Part shown: positions 36,998 to 46,041 of the stretch, one piece after another | Position numbering within the stretch: position 1 is the first letter of the stretch | Layout of the letters: the number at the start of each line of letters is the position of its first letter | From: Ferruginibacter sp. | GTDB taxonomy: Bacteria > Bacteroidota > Bacteroidia > Chitinophagales > Chitinophagaceae | Direction of reading: 5' to 3' | Assembly: GCA_013141115.1 (NCBI GenBank) | Contig: JABFRP010000003.1 | Span: 372,001-436,000, forward strand | Length of the DNA stretch: 64,000 nt | Notes under the pieces: model-generated | The model's database searches: none | What the model saw: only the letters and a program-made list of their open reading frames with translations | Told to the model about the DNA's origin: nothing | Program-made: the position numbers and the translations under genes

Positions 36998-37732
36998 ATG
37001 AACATGAAAAGAAAAACAGGTTGGCTGGCCATGGGCTTTGTAATGCTTGCTGGGGCAGCATTACAGGGATGCTCCTCCACATCAAAGGGTAAAAATGATG
37101 GCACTGCCAAAAGCGACACTGCAAGAAGCATCGCTCATTACTTTAGCGAGGGCACAACAAAACAAATGACACCGGATGCGGATGGATTTATCCGTAGATG
37201 GTTATTGCTGGAACCCATTAGCAAACCCAACCGGGGAAATACAGTTTTTACCGACAGTTACTTAAGAAAAGCTTTTGATACCTTGTACTTTCCAAACCAG
37301 TTTACCGTGCTTCCAAAAGATGGAGAAAAGGTAAAAGTTGGCCCGCAGGAACTTAGCTGGCATGCATTGGAAAGTAAAAATTTCAACGTCAAATTATTCC
37401 GGTTCGCTTATGGGTTAAGAAAAGAATATTACGGGGTGCTGTTTTGGTCAGTAACCATAGTGAACAGTCCGCAGGAAATGAAAAATGTAAGAATGGCGGT
37501 AGGGTCAAATTCCGCCTCTATGTGGTGGCTGAATGGAAAAGAAGCAGCATTTCTTTCCGGCGACCGGCGCATGGTGATGGATGATGTTGTATCCTCCCGC
37601 TTAACATTGAACAAAGGAAAAAATATCATTCGGGGAGTAGTTATCAACGGACCGGGCATGAGTGATTTCTGTGTTCGTTTCCTGGATGAAAACGGAGCAC
37701 CCATAAAAGATCTCACGATCAGTTATGAATAA
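36998..37732 (+). CDS. Lipoprotein with jelly-roll-like domain, xylan locus
   Basis: 244 residues. The lipoprotein signal ends in LQGC followed by SSTSK. The mature part has WLLLEPISKPNRGNTVF and a C-terminal beta-sandwich (SNSASMWWLNGKEAAFLSGDRR, LNKGKNIIRGVVINGPG, FCVRFLDENGAPI). This layout recalls galactose-binding-like domains found beside carbohydrate esterases and xylanases, where the WLNG loop and GxN turn are typical. No active-site serine motif is seen, so it may be a binding partner and not an enzyme. It precedes the GH43 gene by 110 bp in the same direction. Confidence 0.75.
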   Translation: MNMKRKTGWLAMGFVMLAGAALQGCSSTSKGKNDGTAKSDTARSIAHYFSEGTTKQMTPDADGFIRRWLLLEPISKPNRGNTVFTDSYLRKAFDTLYFPNQFTVLPKDGEKVKVGPQELSWHALESKNFNVKLFRFAYGLRKEYYGVLFWSVTIVNSPQEMKNVRMAVGSNSASMWWLNGKEAAFLSGDRRMVMDDVVSSRLTLNKGKNIIRGVVINGPGMSDFCVRFLDENGAPIKDLTISYE

Positions 37733-37842
37733 AATAAACAGGTTGCCGGCATCCCCTGCAGCCATCAAAAGAATAATGAACAACAGCTGAGTTATTTATC
37801 TGCCTGAGCAAAGGCAGCCAACAATCAAAAAATTATTTACTG

Positions 37843-39294
37843 ATGAAATCAAGTTTTAAAATAGTTAATGCAATCGTCCTTTTAGTATTGTGTTTCACGC
37901 TTACCGCAACAGCACAGGTAGGCAGACCATTTATACACGACCCTTCCACCATCATGGAATGTGAAGGCAGCTACTATACATTCGGCACTCGTGGAGGTGG
38001 GTTAATATCCCGGGATGGATACAGGTGGGACAGTGGCGGTGTAAGACCAGGTGGAGGCGCCGCTCCGGATGTAATAAAAATTGCGGATCGCTACCTGGTT
38101 GTTTATGGCTCAACCGGCGGCGGTTTGGGAGGCGGACATGATGGTAAGATCAATACCATGTGGAATAAAACGCTTGATCCAAAATCTCCCGATTTTAAAT
38201 ATTCAGAAGCGATCGTTGTTGCATCCTCTGCCAACATGGAAGACAATGATGCGATAGACCCCGGGCTTTTGCTGGATCCGAATGATGGAAGATTGTGGTT
38301 ATCGTACGGCACTTACTTTGGTTTTATTCGCCTGATAGAACTTGACCCTAAAACAGGAAAACGCATGGAAGGCAATAAGGCCATTGATATTGCCATTGAC
38401 TGTGAAGCAACTGATTTAGAGTATCGGGACGGATGGTATTATTTGCTTGGCACACATGGAACCTGCTGCGATGGTGCCAACTCCACCTATAATATTGTGG
38501 TAGGACGCTCCAGGAAAGTAACGGGCCCATACCTGGATAATATGGGAAGAGACATGATAAAAGGTGGAGGCAAAATGGTTGTTGCAGCCGGAGGAAGAGT
38601 GAACGGCCCCGGTCATTTTGGGCGTTCTGTTCTTGCGGATGGCGTAGAGAAAATGTCCTGCCATTATGAAGCAGATCTGGATCAAAGCGGCCGAAGTGTG
38701 TTGGGCATCCGTCCATTGCTCTGGAAAAACGGATGGCCTCTGGCAGGAGATAATTTAAAAGAAGGTACTTATGAAATTGAATCGGAAAGAAGAGGCTATG
38801 CCTTAGAGTTAGTAGTGGATTTTGTAAGGATGCCAGGTGGTATGCGGGGATTTAACCGTAACAATGATGAACCCATAAAATCCATTCCATCGCAGGAATT
38901 AGGAGATGTAATTAAGACCTGGCCAACGGGAAACATTGATGTAAGAATCGGGGATTACATGTTTCGTCCGCATCAAAAATGGACGATTACCGCCGTGCAA
39001 GATGCTGCCGGATTTTTTGGCACTCCATCTTATAAAATAGTAATTGCAGGAACAGACCGGGCATTGGCAGCAACAGCCAATGCAGAAGTAATAACAGTAC
39101 CCGCATTTACAGGTGCGCCGGAGCAATTATGGCGAATAGATCAATTAACTGATGGCACGTATAGAATAATGCCTAAGCTGATTCCGAATTCAAATAAGAA
39201 GCTGGCGCTGGTATCTATTGGAGATAGCTCCCCTACACTTGCAGAATTTGATATGGGCAGCGATAATTCTAAATGGAATTTTAAGGCGCACTAA
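37843..39294 (+). CDS. Glycoside hydrolase family 43 enzyme (arabinan/xylan-active)
   Basis: 483 residues with a signal peptide (ending TATAQ). The five-bladed GH43 propeller has its three acidic residues: Asp33 in FIHDPSTIM (base), Asp139 in NDAIDPGLLLD (pKa modulator) and Glu188 in IDCEATDLEYRDG (acid). The overall layout is closest to endo-arabinanases of this family. The last 140 residues (HQKWTITAVQDAAG, EQLWRIDQLTDGTYRI, SKWNFKA) look like a ricin-type beta-trefoil binding module. It acts outside the cytoplasm on arabinan or arabinoxylan. It lies between the jelly-roll lipoprotein and the GH11 xylanase. Confidence 0.9.
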   Translation: MKSSFKIVNAIVLLVLCFTLTATAQVGRPFIHDPSTIMECEGSYYTFGTRGGGLISRDGYRWDSGGVRPGGGAAPDVIKIADRYLVVYGSTGGGLGGGHDGKINTMWNKTLDPKSPDFKYSEAIVVASSANMEDNDAIDPGLLLDPNDGRLWLSYGTYFGFIRLIELDPKTGKRMEGNKAIDIAIDCEATDLEYRDGWYYLLGTHGTCCDGANSTYNIVVGRSRKVTGPYLDNMGRDMIKGGGKMVVAAGGRVNGPGHFGRSVLADGVEKMSCHYEADLDQSGRSVLGIRPLLWKNGWPLAGDNLKEGTYEIESERRGYALELVVDFVRMPGGMRGFNRNNDEPIKSIPSQELGDVIKTWPTGNIDVRIGDYMFRPHQKWTITAVQDAAGFFGTPSYKIVIAGTDRALAATANAEVITVPAFTGAPEQLWRIDQLTDGTYRIMPKLIPNSNKKLALVSIGDSSPTLAEFDMGSDNSKWNFKAH

Positions 39295-39490
39295 ATTTTA
39301 CAGAGAGGATAAAGATTTGATCTGGCATATATGGGTGATTTTTTTATGGGTTGTTCTTTCGCAGCAACTTATCTTTTTTGGGTTCAGGTGGTCAGCAGAA
39401 TCATTTGATGCCATTTAGTTGTTCAGGATTAAGTCTGGCATTGTAAATACAACTGTTGATTATTTCTGGAGTATTTACATAAAAAGAGTT

Positions 39491-39625
39491 ATGGAAAATA
39501 TCCGGAAAATGGAAGGCAAGGAACCAGCACACGGGCCAAAGCCGTTCCTTGCTTTAAACGAAATGGTTATATTAAATTGGGAGAAACGAGCCAAGGCAGT
39601 AAAAAAAGCCGTTGCAGAGAAGTAA
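39491..39625 (+). other. Small open frame in the GH43-GH11 gap
   Basis: The 374-bp gap holds one open frame of 44 codons from ATG 39491 (MENIRKMEGKEPAHGPKPF, ending VKKAVAEK). The composition is protein-like, and it could be the last piece of a lost gene, since the frame stays open to 39419. I cannot assign it. Apart from that, the gap shows no gene. Confidence 0.3.
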
Positions 39626-39668
39626 ATAAATAATATTGTAAACGTACATCCTTCAAAATAAAATCACG

Positions 39669-40331
39669 ATGCTGTATAAATTATCAATTATAGTAACACT
39701 TTTATTATGCATAAAAGGAACACATGCTCAAACAATAACTCAAAACCAAACGGGCAATCATAAAGGCTTTTATTATTCTTTTTGGAATGATGGCAGCAGT
39801 GGTACAGTATCAATGACCTTAAAATCAAAGGGAAGATATACAACCAAATGGACCAACATTGGAAATTTTACTGCCGGCAAGGGATGGTCAACAGGAGAGG
39901 AAGATAGAGTAATATGCTATTCCGGAAAATTCAATGGAGGCAGTAATGGTTTCCTGGCAGTGTACGGGTGGACAAAGGATTCTCTGATAGAATATTATGT
40001 TGTTGAAAATTATGGAGAGTGGACTCCACCGGGATCTGTTTCGCTGGGTACTTTTAATACAGACGGGGGAACTTATAATATTTATAAAACGCAACGGATT
40101 AATCAGCCTTCAATAGTTGGAACAGCAACTTTTTATCAATACTGGAGTGTGCGTACAACAAAGAGGGCCAATGGAACTGTGACCTTTGCTAATCATGTTT
40201 CGGCCTGGAAAAGCAAAGGAATGTATCTTGGAAAAATCTGGGACTACCAAATAATGGAATCAGAAGGGTATAAAAGCAGTGGGTCTTCTGACATAAAAGT
40301 AACTGACTGCACATCTAAGCCACATGAATGA
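39669..40331 (+). CDS. Glycoside hydrolase family 11 endo-1,4-beta-xylanase
   Basis: 220 residues: a signal peptide (MLYKLSIIVTLLLCIKGTHA) and a single GH11 beta-jelly-roll. It hydrolyses internal beta-1,4 bonds of xylan with retention. The nucleophile is Glu113 in EYYVVENYGEW and the acid/base is Glu199 in QIMESEGYKSSG. The thumb loop QPSIVGTATFYQYWSVR is intact (PSIEGT in most members; Val replaces Glu here). There is no binding module and no T9SS tail. It ends the plant-polymer locus of GH9, lipoprotein, GH43 and GH11. Confidence 0.96.
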   Translation: MLYKLSIIVTLLLCIKGTHAQTITQNQTGNHKGFYYSFWNDGSSGTVSMTLKSKGRYTTKWTNIGNFTAGKGWSTGEEDRVICYSGKFNGGSNGFLAVYGWTKDSLIEYYVVENYGEWTPPGSVSLGTFNTDGGTYNIYKTQRINQPSIVGTATFYQYWSVRTTKRANGTVTFANHVSAWKSKGMYLGKIWDYQIMESEGYKSSGSSDIKVTDCTSKPHE

Positions 40332-40478
40332 AAATGACATGTTGGTCTGCAGGTTAATGCAAGCGTAAGCGTAAATGTTTCCAAGGCTTAAGGTTCACTC
40401 TGCCATAAATTTTTTATCCGGCAATGAGGATTTAAAAAAATAATTGTTTACATTACAAGTACTAAACACTCATTAATT

Positions 40479-40678
40479 ATGGCAACGAAAAAAACTACTA
40501 AACCAGCTGCTAAAAAAGCGGTAGCAAAAAAAACTCCTGCTAAAAAAGTAGCAGCAAAAAAAGCGCCTGCAAAAAAAGCGGCTCCCTGCAAAAAGGTTGT
40601 AAAAAGCAGCACCCAAAAAGCGGCAGCAAAAAGCCCTTAAAAAAAGGTATTTTAAAACCCGTGATCCCAAGTTCTTAA
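40479..40678 (+). pseudogene. Histone H1-like Lys/Ala-rich protein, frame broken
   Basis: As written the frame is 53 codons (MATKKTTKPAAKKAVAKKT, to a stop at 40638). Restoring one A in the A5 run at 40628-40632 extends it to KKPLKKGILKPVIPSS and a stop at 40678, giving 66 residues, the size and ending expected of the Bacteroidota histone H1-like DNA-binding proteins with AAKK repeats. Nearby codons (CKKVVKSSTQK) also look like the family sequence with compensating run-length changes (CC to CCC, A6 to A5, A4 to A5). It would bind DNA through its lysines. Confidence 0.65.
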
Positions 40679-40688
40679 AAACTGTACA

Positions 40689-42197
40689 TTATTTTTCTTC
40701 TGCTTCTGTAGTATCTGCTGCAGAAGCAGCTTTTTTTTGCTCCATATTTTCCTGTTCCGTTTCTTGCAAAGGAATATTTGCTGTACTTAAAGACTGGTCT
40801 TCTGTAAATAGTTCTTCTGTTACATCAGCACTTACCTGTGTTGTAAGCCCGGATTGCCTTTGCTTTGTAAGCTTAGTTAGCACCAGGTGTTCTAACCTGT
40901 GGTGCAGTGGTACCAGCCCGGCACCAATTACCACCAGTACCAGCAACTCCAGTACTTTATTGTGATGTACAAGTGTTTCTATTAAAGGGTGCAGCAGCAA
41001 TACTAAAAATTCGAAAAATAATAATAAAGAAACTACTCCCATAAAGCGCACCACATTACGGTGTATGCGTATGCGGCTTACCGCTAACGTTATAATAAAA
41101 AACACTGGTATAAAAATGCAGATGGCTAATATTTGCAGCTGTTGCAGCCTGGTTTCTTTTTCCCTTTGTTGTTGTTCGACCAGCTCTGCCTGGCGCAGTT
41201 GTTCATTACTGCTAATGATCATGGCTTCTCTTGTTTTGGCCTGGCCTTTTAAAGAATCCTGTAAGGCAACTGTAAGCTCTATATAATTAAAAGCACTGTC
41301 GTAATTTTTTTTGTTCTTAAAAAAATGACTGAGAAAACCGGCAGCATCCAGCTCCCTGCTAAGGAAACCATCTTTTTTTCCGGTTGTAAAAGCCAGCCTG
41401 CCATAATACAATGCCGAATCGGCCTGCCCGGTTTTTACAAAAACATTGGCCAGGCCCAGCGCTGTTTCGCAAAGCATATCATTATTGGTGCCGTCGTTTA
41501 AAAAAAGCAATGCCTTGCGGTAATTGTTCAGTGCTGTACTGTAGTTACTTTGGGCTAATTGTACATTACCCATGCCAAGCAATGCTGCACCCTGGTAAAA
41601 ATCATCCCGGTTAGTTAATGCTGTTTGCAGTGCTGCAGAAAAATAATAATTGGCAGAGTCCATTTTTTTTATGCGAAAAAAAGTTTCGCCCAGGTTAACC
41701 AATATCCTGTTTTGCAGTTCTTTTTTTACTTCGCTGCCGGCAACCAGCACGGTTGAATCGGCCCTGTGCAGGTAATTCAATGCATTGGGATAATCGGCCA
41801 GTAAAATATACATAAGCCCGATATTATTTAAAGCACTGGCATAATTACGGCTGCTGTTTCTTTTTTCTTCCAGCTGTAATTTTTGCATATAGTTATTTAA
41901 TGCTGCCGAATAATTGCCCAGCAGGTATTGCCCGGTGGCCATTACTGCAAGCGAACGGCTTTCGCCTTCTTTATATTTAATATGTTGTGACAGCAAAAAA
42001 GCTTTTTGAGCCAGTTGTAAAGTGGTGTCGGGTTTAAAAAACTGGTATTGCTCAGCCAGTTTCCAAAGTAAGGTTACCCGGTTGCTGTCTTGCTTTGTTG
42101 TTTGTAATAAACGTTGCAGGCTGTCTATTTTAGCAGATTGTGTCAAGGCGGTGCTGCTGTAAAATAATAAAAAAATAAGGCAACAATAGCGGAGCAT
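40689..42197 (-). CDS. TPR protein with three membrane helices
   Basis: 502 residues with a signal peptide (MLRYCCLIFLLFYSSTALTQ). About seven TPR units fill residues 60-320 (ALNNYMQKLQLEE, ALNNIGLMYILLADYPNALNYL, ALLGMGNVQLAQSNYSTALNNY). Then come a coiled stretch rich in Gln/Glu, three hydrophobic helices (LAICIFIPVFFIITLAV, VVSLLLFFEFLVLLL, LELLVLVVIGAGLVPL) and an acidic tail. The layout matches the sensor part of TPR histidine kinases, but no kinase or HTH domain follows. Partners are unknown. It is downstream of the beta-repeat protein at 42357-42899, separated by 159 bp. Confidence 0.82.
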   Translation of the reverse strand: MLRYCCLIFLLFYSSTALTQSAKIDSLQRLLQTTKQDSNRVTLLWKLAEQYQFFKPDTTLQLAQKAFLLSQHIKYKEGESRSLAVMATGQYLLGNYSAALNNYMQKLQLEEKRNSSRNYASALNNIGLMYILLADYPNALNYLHRADSTVLVAGSEVKKELQNRILVNLGETFFRIKKMDSANYYFSAALQTALTNRDDFYQGAALLGMGNVQLAQSNYSTALNNYRKALLFLNDGTNNDMLCETALGLANVFVKTGQADSALYYGRLAFTTGKKDGFLSRELDAAGFLSHFFKNKKNYDSAFNYIELTVALQDSLKGQAKTREAMIISSNEQLRQAELVEQQQREKETRLQQLQILAICIFIPVFFIITLAVSRIRIHRNVVRFMGVVSLLLFFEFLVLLLHPLIETLVHHNKVLELLVLVVIGAGLVPLHHRLEHLVLTKLTKQRQSGLTTQVSADVTEELFTEDQSLSTANIPLQETEQENMEQKKAASAADTTEAEEK

Positions 42198-42356
42198 AGG
42201 CTTAGGTGGTTAGTTTTATTATTGCAAGTTATTGTTCATTCCTGCAATTTTTAATTAAATTTTAAAGCGTTACCCATTAATATAAAAAAGGATTGTTGCC
42301 TGCAGGCGCCTTTGTGTACAAAGGCATTATGTAACCAGGAGGAAAGAAAAATATAG

Positions 42357-42899
42357 TTATTCAATTTTACTACCCTTTATCAATACGTCCTTACTAACTT
42401 TTGGTAAAATCAGGTTGCCTTTTAATTCAATATCGCCATTCTTTTTTAGAATGATAGCAGCAGTACCTGAACTTATTATTACCTGGTCGGCAGCCTGAAT
42501 CATAATGTCTTTTCCTGAGGTTACCAGATAACTTTTACCTGCGCTAATGCTTAGATTATTGCCAATACTGGAAGTCATGCTCATGCCAACAGTTTCTGTT
42601 TTATTTGCGGCAACGGTAATGTTACTGTTACCGCCCACTGTTTGGCTGTACTGGCCACCGGTTGCATCGGCACGGGCAGCGCCATTGTTTATTGTAAGGT
42701 TGCCATTGCTGGTATTGATCACTGTTTTTAATGTGGCCAGTTCCGTTTGCAATATTTTAATTTGTTGTTTCAGGTCGTCCATTTGTTTTTGCATATCCTG
42801 GGCCAACTGGGCTTTTGCGTTAGTGCTAATGCAGAGCAACAGGCAGCAACCAATTGTAATTAAAAAAAATGTAGTTACGGGTTTTAAAATTGCAGGCAT
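42357..42899 (-). CDS. Exported coiled-coil protein with VgrG-tip-like repeats
   Basis: 180 residues. A signal peptide (about 1-30) is followed by a coiled coil (QKQMDDLKQQIKILQTEL, 32-62). Residues 85-165 are short beta repeats with the pattern VGGNSNITVAANKTETVGM, SIGNNLSISAGKSYLV and AAIILKKNGDIELKG. This spacing and the final KKNGDIELKG strand recall the triple-stranded beta-helix at the tip of VgrG/gp5 spikes. It has no other VgrG domain and carries an N-terminal export signal, so it is not a normal T6SS spike. The role is unknown; trimeric assembly is inferred. Confidence 0.72.
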   Translation of the reverse strand: MPAILKPVTTFFLITIGCCLLLCISTNAKAQLAQDMQKQMDDLKQQIKILQTELATLKTVINTSNGNLTINNGAARADATGGQYSQTVGGNSNITVAANKTETVGMSMTSSIGNNLSISAGKSYLVTSGKDIMIQAADQVIISSGTAAIILKKNGDIELKGNLILPKVSKDVLIKGSKIE

Positions 42900-43162
42900 A
42901 ATAAGGTTGTTATAAATGATGAATGATTAAAATTACGTAAATCAATTTAGGGCATTTTTTGCAGCTATGCAAGTTCAATAAAATAATGCTTTGCCAGCCT
43001 ATCTGTAAATTTTAGTCTTTACCATTAGTTGCTGTTATTGGTAGCGGTTTAAATTGTTATGCAATTTTTTTGCGTTGGTAAATGCAAATAGCAAAAATAT
43101 ATCGTCAGGTAAATTTTTTTATTCACTGTATAAAATTATTTTTATAGATCAACTTTGTTAAA

Positions 43163-43783
43163 ATGCTTACAGTAAAAGATTTTATTGCTAAATATGAAAC
43201 CTATAGTGATGAGGAATTGTATGTTGTTTATATCAATGTAGATAATTACAGTGAAGAGGCTGCAGAGGCTTTAAGTATTGTTATGGCTAAACAAGGTGGG
43301 CACAAGTTATTAATAGAAAGGCTGGAAGCAAAAGCAGTTATTGAAAATGAAAAGCAACGCATTGCACAGGAAGCTACAAAACTGGGCCTGGGTGGGGTAG
43401 ATGCAGCCTTTATAAAAAACACTACCAACTCAACAATACTTTCAACGGATGAAGTAAACGAAATCATAGAAACAAATGCGGGAAAAGCGGCATCACAAGT
43501 AGCGGATAAGAAAGTAAATGCTGATACGGTCTTTAAGAGCCTGGTTGGTGGTGGTATGGCTTCTTTAGCCGGCGGCGCATTTACTTCACTTCAATTTATT
43601 TATTTTGGTGCAACTTCTGCCTTAATGATAACAGGTACTGCTTTAATATGCTATGCTGTGGTAAAACTGGTTACAAAAAAGTCTTATAATAACACAGCTG
43701 TACTGCTGGCAAGTTTTGTGGCTTTTATCATTTCATGTTTATTGGGTTATGGATCTCTTTACATTTTTGGCTACCTGGGATAA
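43163..43783 (+). CDS. Hypothetical membrane protein
   Basis: 206 residues. The N-terminal 110 residues are soluble and acidic (DFIAKYETYSDEELYVVY, EAAEALSIVMAKQGGHKLL). The C-terminal part has about three hydrophobic helices (GGGMASLAGGAFTSLQFIYFG, ALMITGTALICYAVVKLV, VLLASFVAFIISCLLGYG). I do not know the family. No operon partner is apparent; the 263-bp gap upstream is A/T-rich without a clear TAnnTTTG box. Confidence 0.75.
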   Translation: MLTVKDFIAKYETYSDEELYVVYINVDNYSEEAAEALSIVMAKQGGHKLLIERLEAKAVIENEKQRIAQEATKLGLGGVDAAFIKNTTNSTILSTDEVNEIIETNAGKAASQVADKKVNADTVFKSLVGGGMASLAGGAFTSLQFIYFGATSALMITGTALICYAVVKLVTKKSYNNTAVLLASFVAFIISCLLGYGSLYIFGYLG

Positions 43784-43893
43784 TATTGTATTAATACTTT
43801 ACCTGCACAGGTTTGTTTTTGTTGTTTACAAACCAAACGGCCGCAAATAGTGAAATAATTTAAAACTTAGTACAATCATTTTCAAAAACACAA

Positions 43894-43901
43894 TATCTTT
43901 G
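43894..43901 (+). promoter_or_regulatory. -7 promoter box of the B3 beta-lactamase gene
   Basis: TATCTTTG (43894-43901) is a full TAnnTTTG match 28 nt before the ATG. No convincing TTG stands at -33. Confidence 0.45.
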
Positions 43902-43929
43902 GAGTCTCAATTTCATTCCCCCATTATAT

Positions 43930-44808
43930 ATGCTCAACACGTTATTAAAAAAGATAGCATTTGCTGCTGTGTTATCCGTAATGGTAGCCGCCACCGCTGC
44001 ACAACAAGTTAAAGAACCCAAACCATGGTCTAAAGAATGGAGCAAGCCTTATAAACCCTTTCGCATTGCAGGCAATTTGTATTATGTAGGTACGTATGAT
44101 CTGGCTTGTTATCTCATCACCACACCCAAGGGAAATATATTGATCAATACCGGACTGGCGGCTTCTGAAAAACAAATAAAACAAAACATAAAAGCACTGG
44201 GCTTTAAGTTTGCCGATACCAAAATATTATTAACCACCCAGGCGCATTACGACCACATGGGGGCAATGGCCGCCATTAAAAAACAAACCGGTGCACAACT
44301 GATGGTGGATGAAAAAGAAGCGGATGTATTACAAAGCGGCGGTAGTTTGGATTATGCATTGGGTGGTGATGCTTCCAGTTTTAAACCGGTAACAGCAGAT
44401 CGTTTATTAAAAGATGGAGATACCATTGCACTGGGCAATATGCAATTGGTTATTTTACACCACCCCGGCCATACTAAAGGGGCGTGCAGTTATTTATTTA
44501 CTGTAAAAGATGAGCAGCAATCTTATAAAGTGCTTATTGCAAACCTGCCCACTATTGTTACGGATAGTTCATTTACAAATCACCCTAAATATCCTGCAAT
44601 AGCTACTGATTATGCCTATACTTTAAAGGCGATGAAAAATATAGTTTTCGATATTTGGCTGGCATCTCATGCCAGCCAGTTTAAAATGCATACTAAACAT
44701 CAGCCCGGCGATGCTTATAATCCTGCGGCTTTTAAAGACCAGGCAGGTTATGATGCAGCATTAAACGATTTACAAAAAGATTATGACGAGAAGCTGAAGA
44801 AGGATTGA
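43930..44808 (+). CDS. Subclass B3 metallo-beta-lactamase, Gln-116 type
   Basis: 292 residues with a signal peptide (ending ATAAQQ). B3 enzymes hydrolyse beta-lactam rings with one or two zinc ions in the periplasm. The metal site reads Gln104-Ala-His106-Tyr-Asp108-His109, where most B3 enzymes have HxHxDH; GOB enzymes of Elizabethkingia also have Gln at that place. The other ligands are His181 (HHPGHTKGACSY) and His247 (ASHASQF). The N-terminal WSKEWSKPYKPFRIAGNLYYVG is typical of B3. The gene stands alone with its own -7 box, so expression is probably constitutive. Real activity on antibiotics is not shown by sequence; a related hydrolase role is the alternative. Confidence 0.9.
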   Translation: MLNTLLKKIAFAAVLSVMVAATAAQQVKEPKPWSKEWSKPYKPFRIAGNLYYVGTYDLACYLITTPKGNILINTGLAASEKQIKQNIKALGFKFADTKILLTTQAHYDHMGAMAAIKKQTGAQLMVDEKEADVLQSGGSLDYALGGDASSFKPVTADRLLKDGDTIALGNMQLVILHHPGHTKGACSYLFTVKDEQQSYKVLIANLPTIVTDSSFTNHPKYPAIATDYAYTLKAMKNIVFDIWLASHASQFKMHTKHQPGDAYNPAAFKDQAGYDAALNDLQKDYDEKLKKD

Positions 44809-44831
44809 TAATGTAAAACGGGTGATAGTTT

Positions 44832-44887
44832 AAATCGCCTGCGATGGTTTGGAATAGTACGCAGATTTTTATGATGATCAAAATCTG
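44832..44887. repeat. Direct repeat upstream of the luciferase-like gene
   Basis: ATCGCCTGCGATGGTTT followed by ACGCAGATTTTTATGATGAT matches 46041-46090 with few changes; the two copies flank the gene at 45013-46041. The second half also occurs as both arms of the 47393-47470 palindrome. Confidence 0.7.
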
Positions 44888-44988
44888 TTTTCCTCAACCT
44901 GCACAAAAAAATTTTTCTTTGCGCTCTCCGCAACTCTGCACGGCACTTTCTCTTAACCTACATTAATTTTTCCTTCAGCACCGCCATC

Positions 44989-44996
44989 TATCTTTG
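44989..44996 (+). promoter_or_regulatory. -7 promoter box of the luciferase-like gene
   Basis: TATCTTTG (44989-44996), a full TAnnTTTG match, lies 16 nt before the ATG at 45013. The -33 region is T-rich without a clear TTG. Confidence 0.45.
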
Positions 44997-45012
44997 CAAA
45001 AATAAATACAAT

Positions 45013-46041
45013 ATGGAATTAGGCGTAGGTATGTTTGGCGATGTACACATCAACAGCAAAGGCGAAACTCAACCAGCCGGGCAAAGGCTGCAGGAAATTA
45101 TTGAAGAGATAAAACTAATGGATGAACTGGGCTTGGATTTTTATGGCATTGGAGAACATCACCGGCCGGATTACGCAGTGTCCGTTCCTGAAATTATTTT
45201 AGCCGCCGCTGCAACAGTTACTAAAAAAATAAAATTAGGTAGTGCAGTTTCGGTATTAAGTTCGGCCGATCCGGTAAAAGTATACCAGAGTTTTGCTACC
45301 ATTGATCTTATCAGTAACGGCAGGGCAGAGTTGGTGGCAGGCCGTGGCAGTTTTATAGAGTCGTATCCATTGTATGGTTATAACCTGAATGATTATGATG
45401 CACTGTTTGAAGAAAAGTTAGACCTGCTGCAGCAGATCAATACCACCAATCCCATTACATGGAAAGGTAAATTCAGGCCTGCATTAACCAACCAGCAAAT
45501 ACTGCCCCGTGCTGTAAACGATCATTTAAATATTTGGGTGGCTGTTGGTGGCACACCGGAAAGTGTGTTGAGAGCAGGTAAAGCAGGTTTGCCGGTTATC
45601 TTCGCCATCATTGGTGGTAACCCGGCACAGTTTGTACCGTTGTTTAATTATTATAAAGAAGTGTACCAGCATTACGGACACAATATGAGCAAGTTTGAAG
45701 TGGGTGTACACATGCATGCTTTTTTTGGAGAAGACAGTAAACAAACTGCTGCTGATTATTATCCCGTTTATTCGGCACAGATGGACAGGATTGGCCGCAG
45801 CCGTGGCTGGCCACCCTATCAACAACAACAATACGATTTGGGACGGACAAAGAACGGCGCTTTAATTATTGGTGATGCCAACGAAGCCATTGATAAAATT
45901 TTACAAATGCAGGAGCTGTTTGGCTTAACCCGTTTTTCGGCACACATGGATGTAGGCGGGCCCTCGCATTTATCATTAATGAAATCGATAGCGCTATACG
46001 GAAATGTAATTGCACCTGCGGTAAGAAAAGCATTGCAGTGA
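45013..46041 (+). CDS. LLM-class flavin-dependent oxidoreductase
   Basis: 342 residues, cytoplasmic. The bacterial luciferase-like TIM barrel is shown by the start MELGVGMFGD, the FYGIGEHHRPDY block, KIKLGSAVSVLSSADPVKVYQ and RAELVAGRGSFIESYPLYG. It should bind FMN or F420 and oxidise a small molecule; the substrate cannot be told. The C-terminal HMDVGGPSHLSLMKSIALYG is typical of the group that lacks the second luciferase subunit. The gene lies alone between two copies of a direct repeat (44832 and 46041). Confidence 0.9.
   Translation: MELGVGMFGDVHINSKGETQPAGQRLQEIIEEIKLMDELGLDFYGIGEHHRPDYAVSVPEIILAAAATVTKKIKLGSAVSVLSSADPVKVYQSFATIDLISNGRAELVAGRGSFIESYPLYGYNLNDYDALFEEKLDLLQQINTTNPITWKGKFRPALTNQQILPRAVNDHLNIWVAVGGTPESVLRAGKAGLPVIFAIIGGNPAQFVPLFNYYKEVYQHYGHNMSKFEVGVHMHAFFGEDSKQTAADYYPVYSAQMDRIGRSRGWPPYQQQQYDLGRTKNGALIIGDANEAIDKILQMQELFGLTRFSAHMDVGGPSHLSLMKSIALYGNVIAPAVRKALQ

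Noticed and set aside
39218..39418. A rightward frame overlapping the 3' end of the GH43 gene.
   Set aside because: It overlaps 77 bases of a well-supported gene in another frame, and its beginning is dictated by that gene; no support beyond being open.
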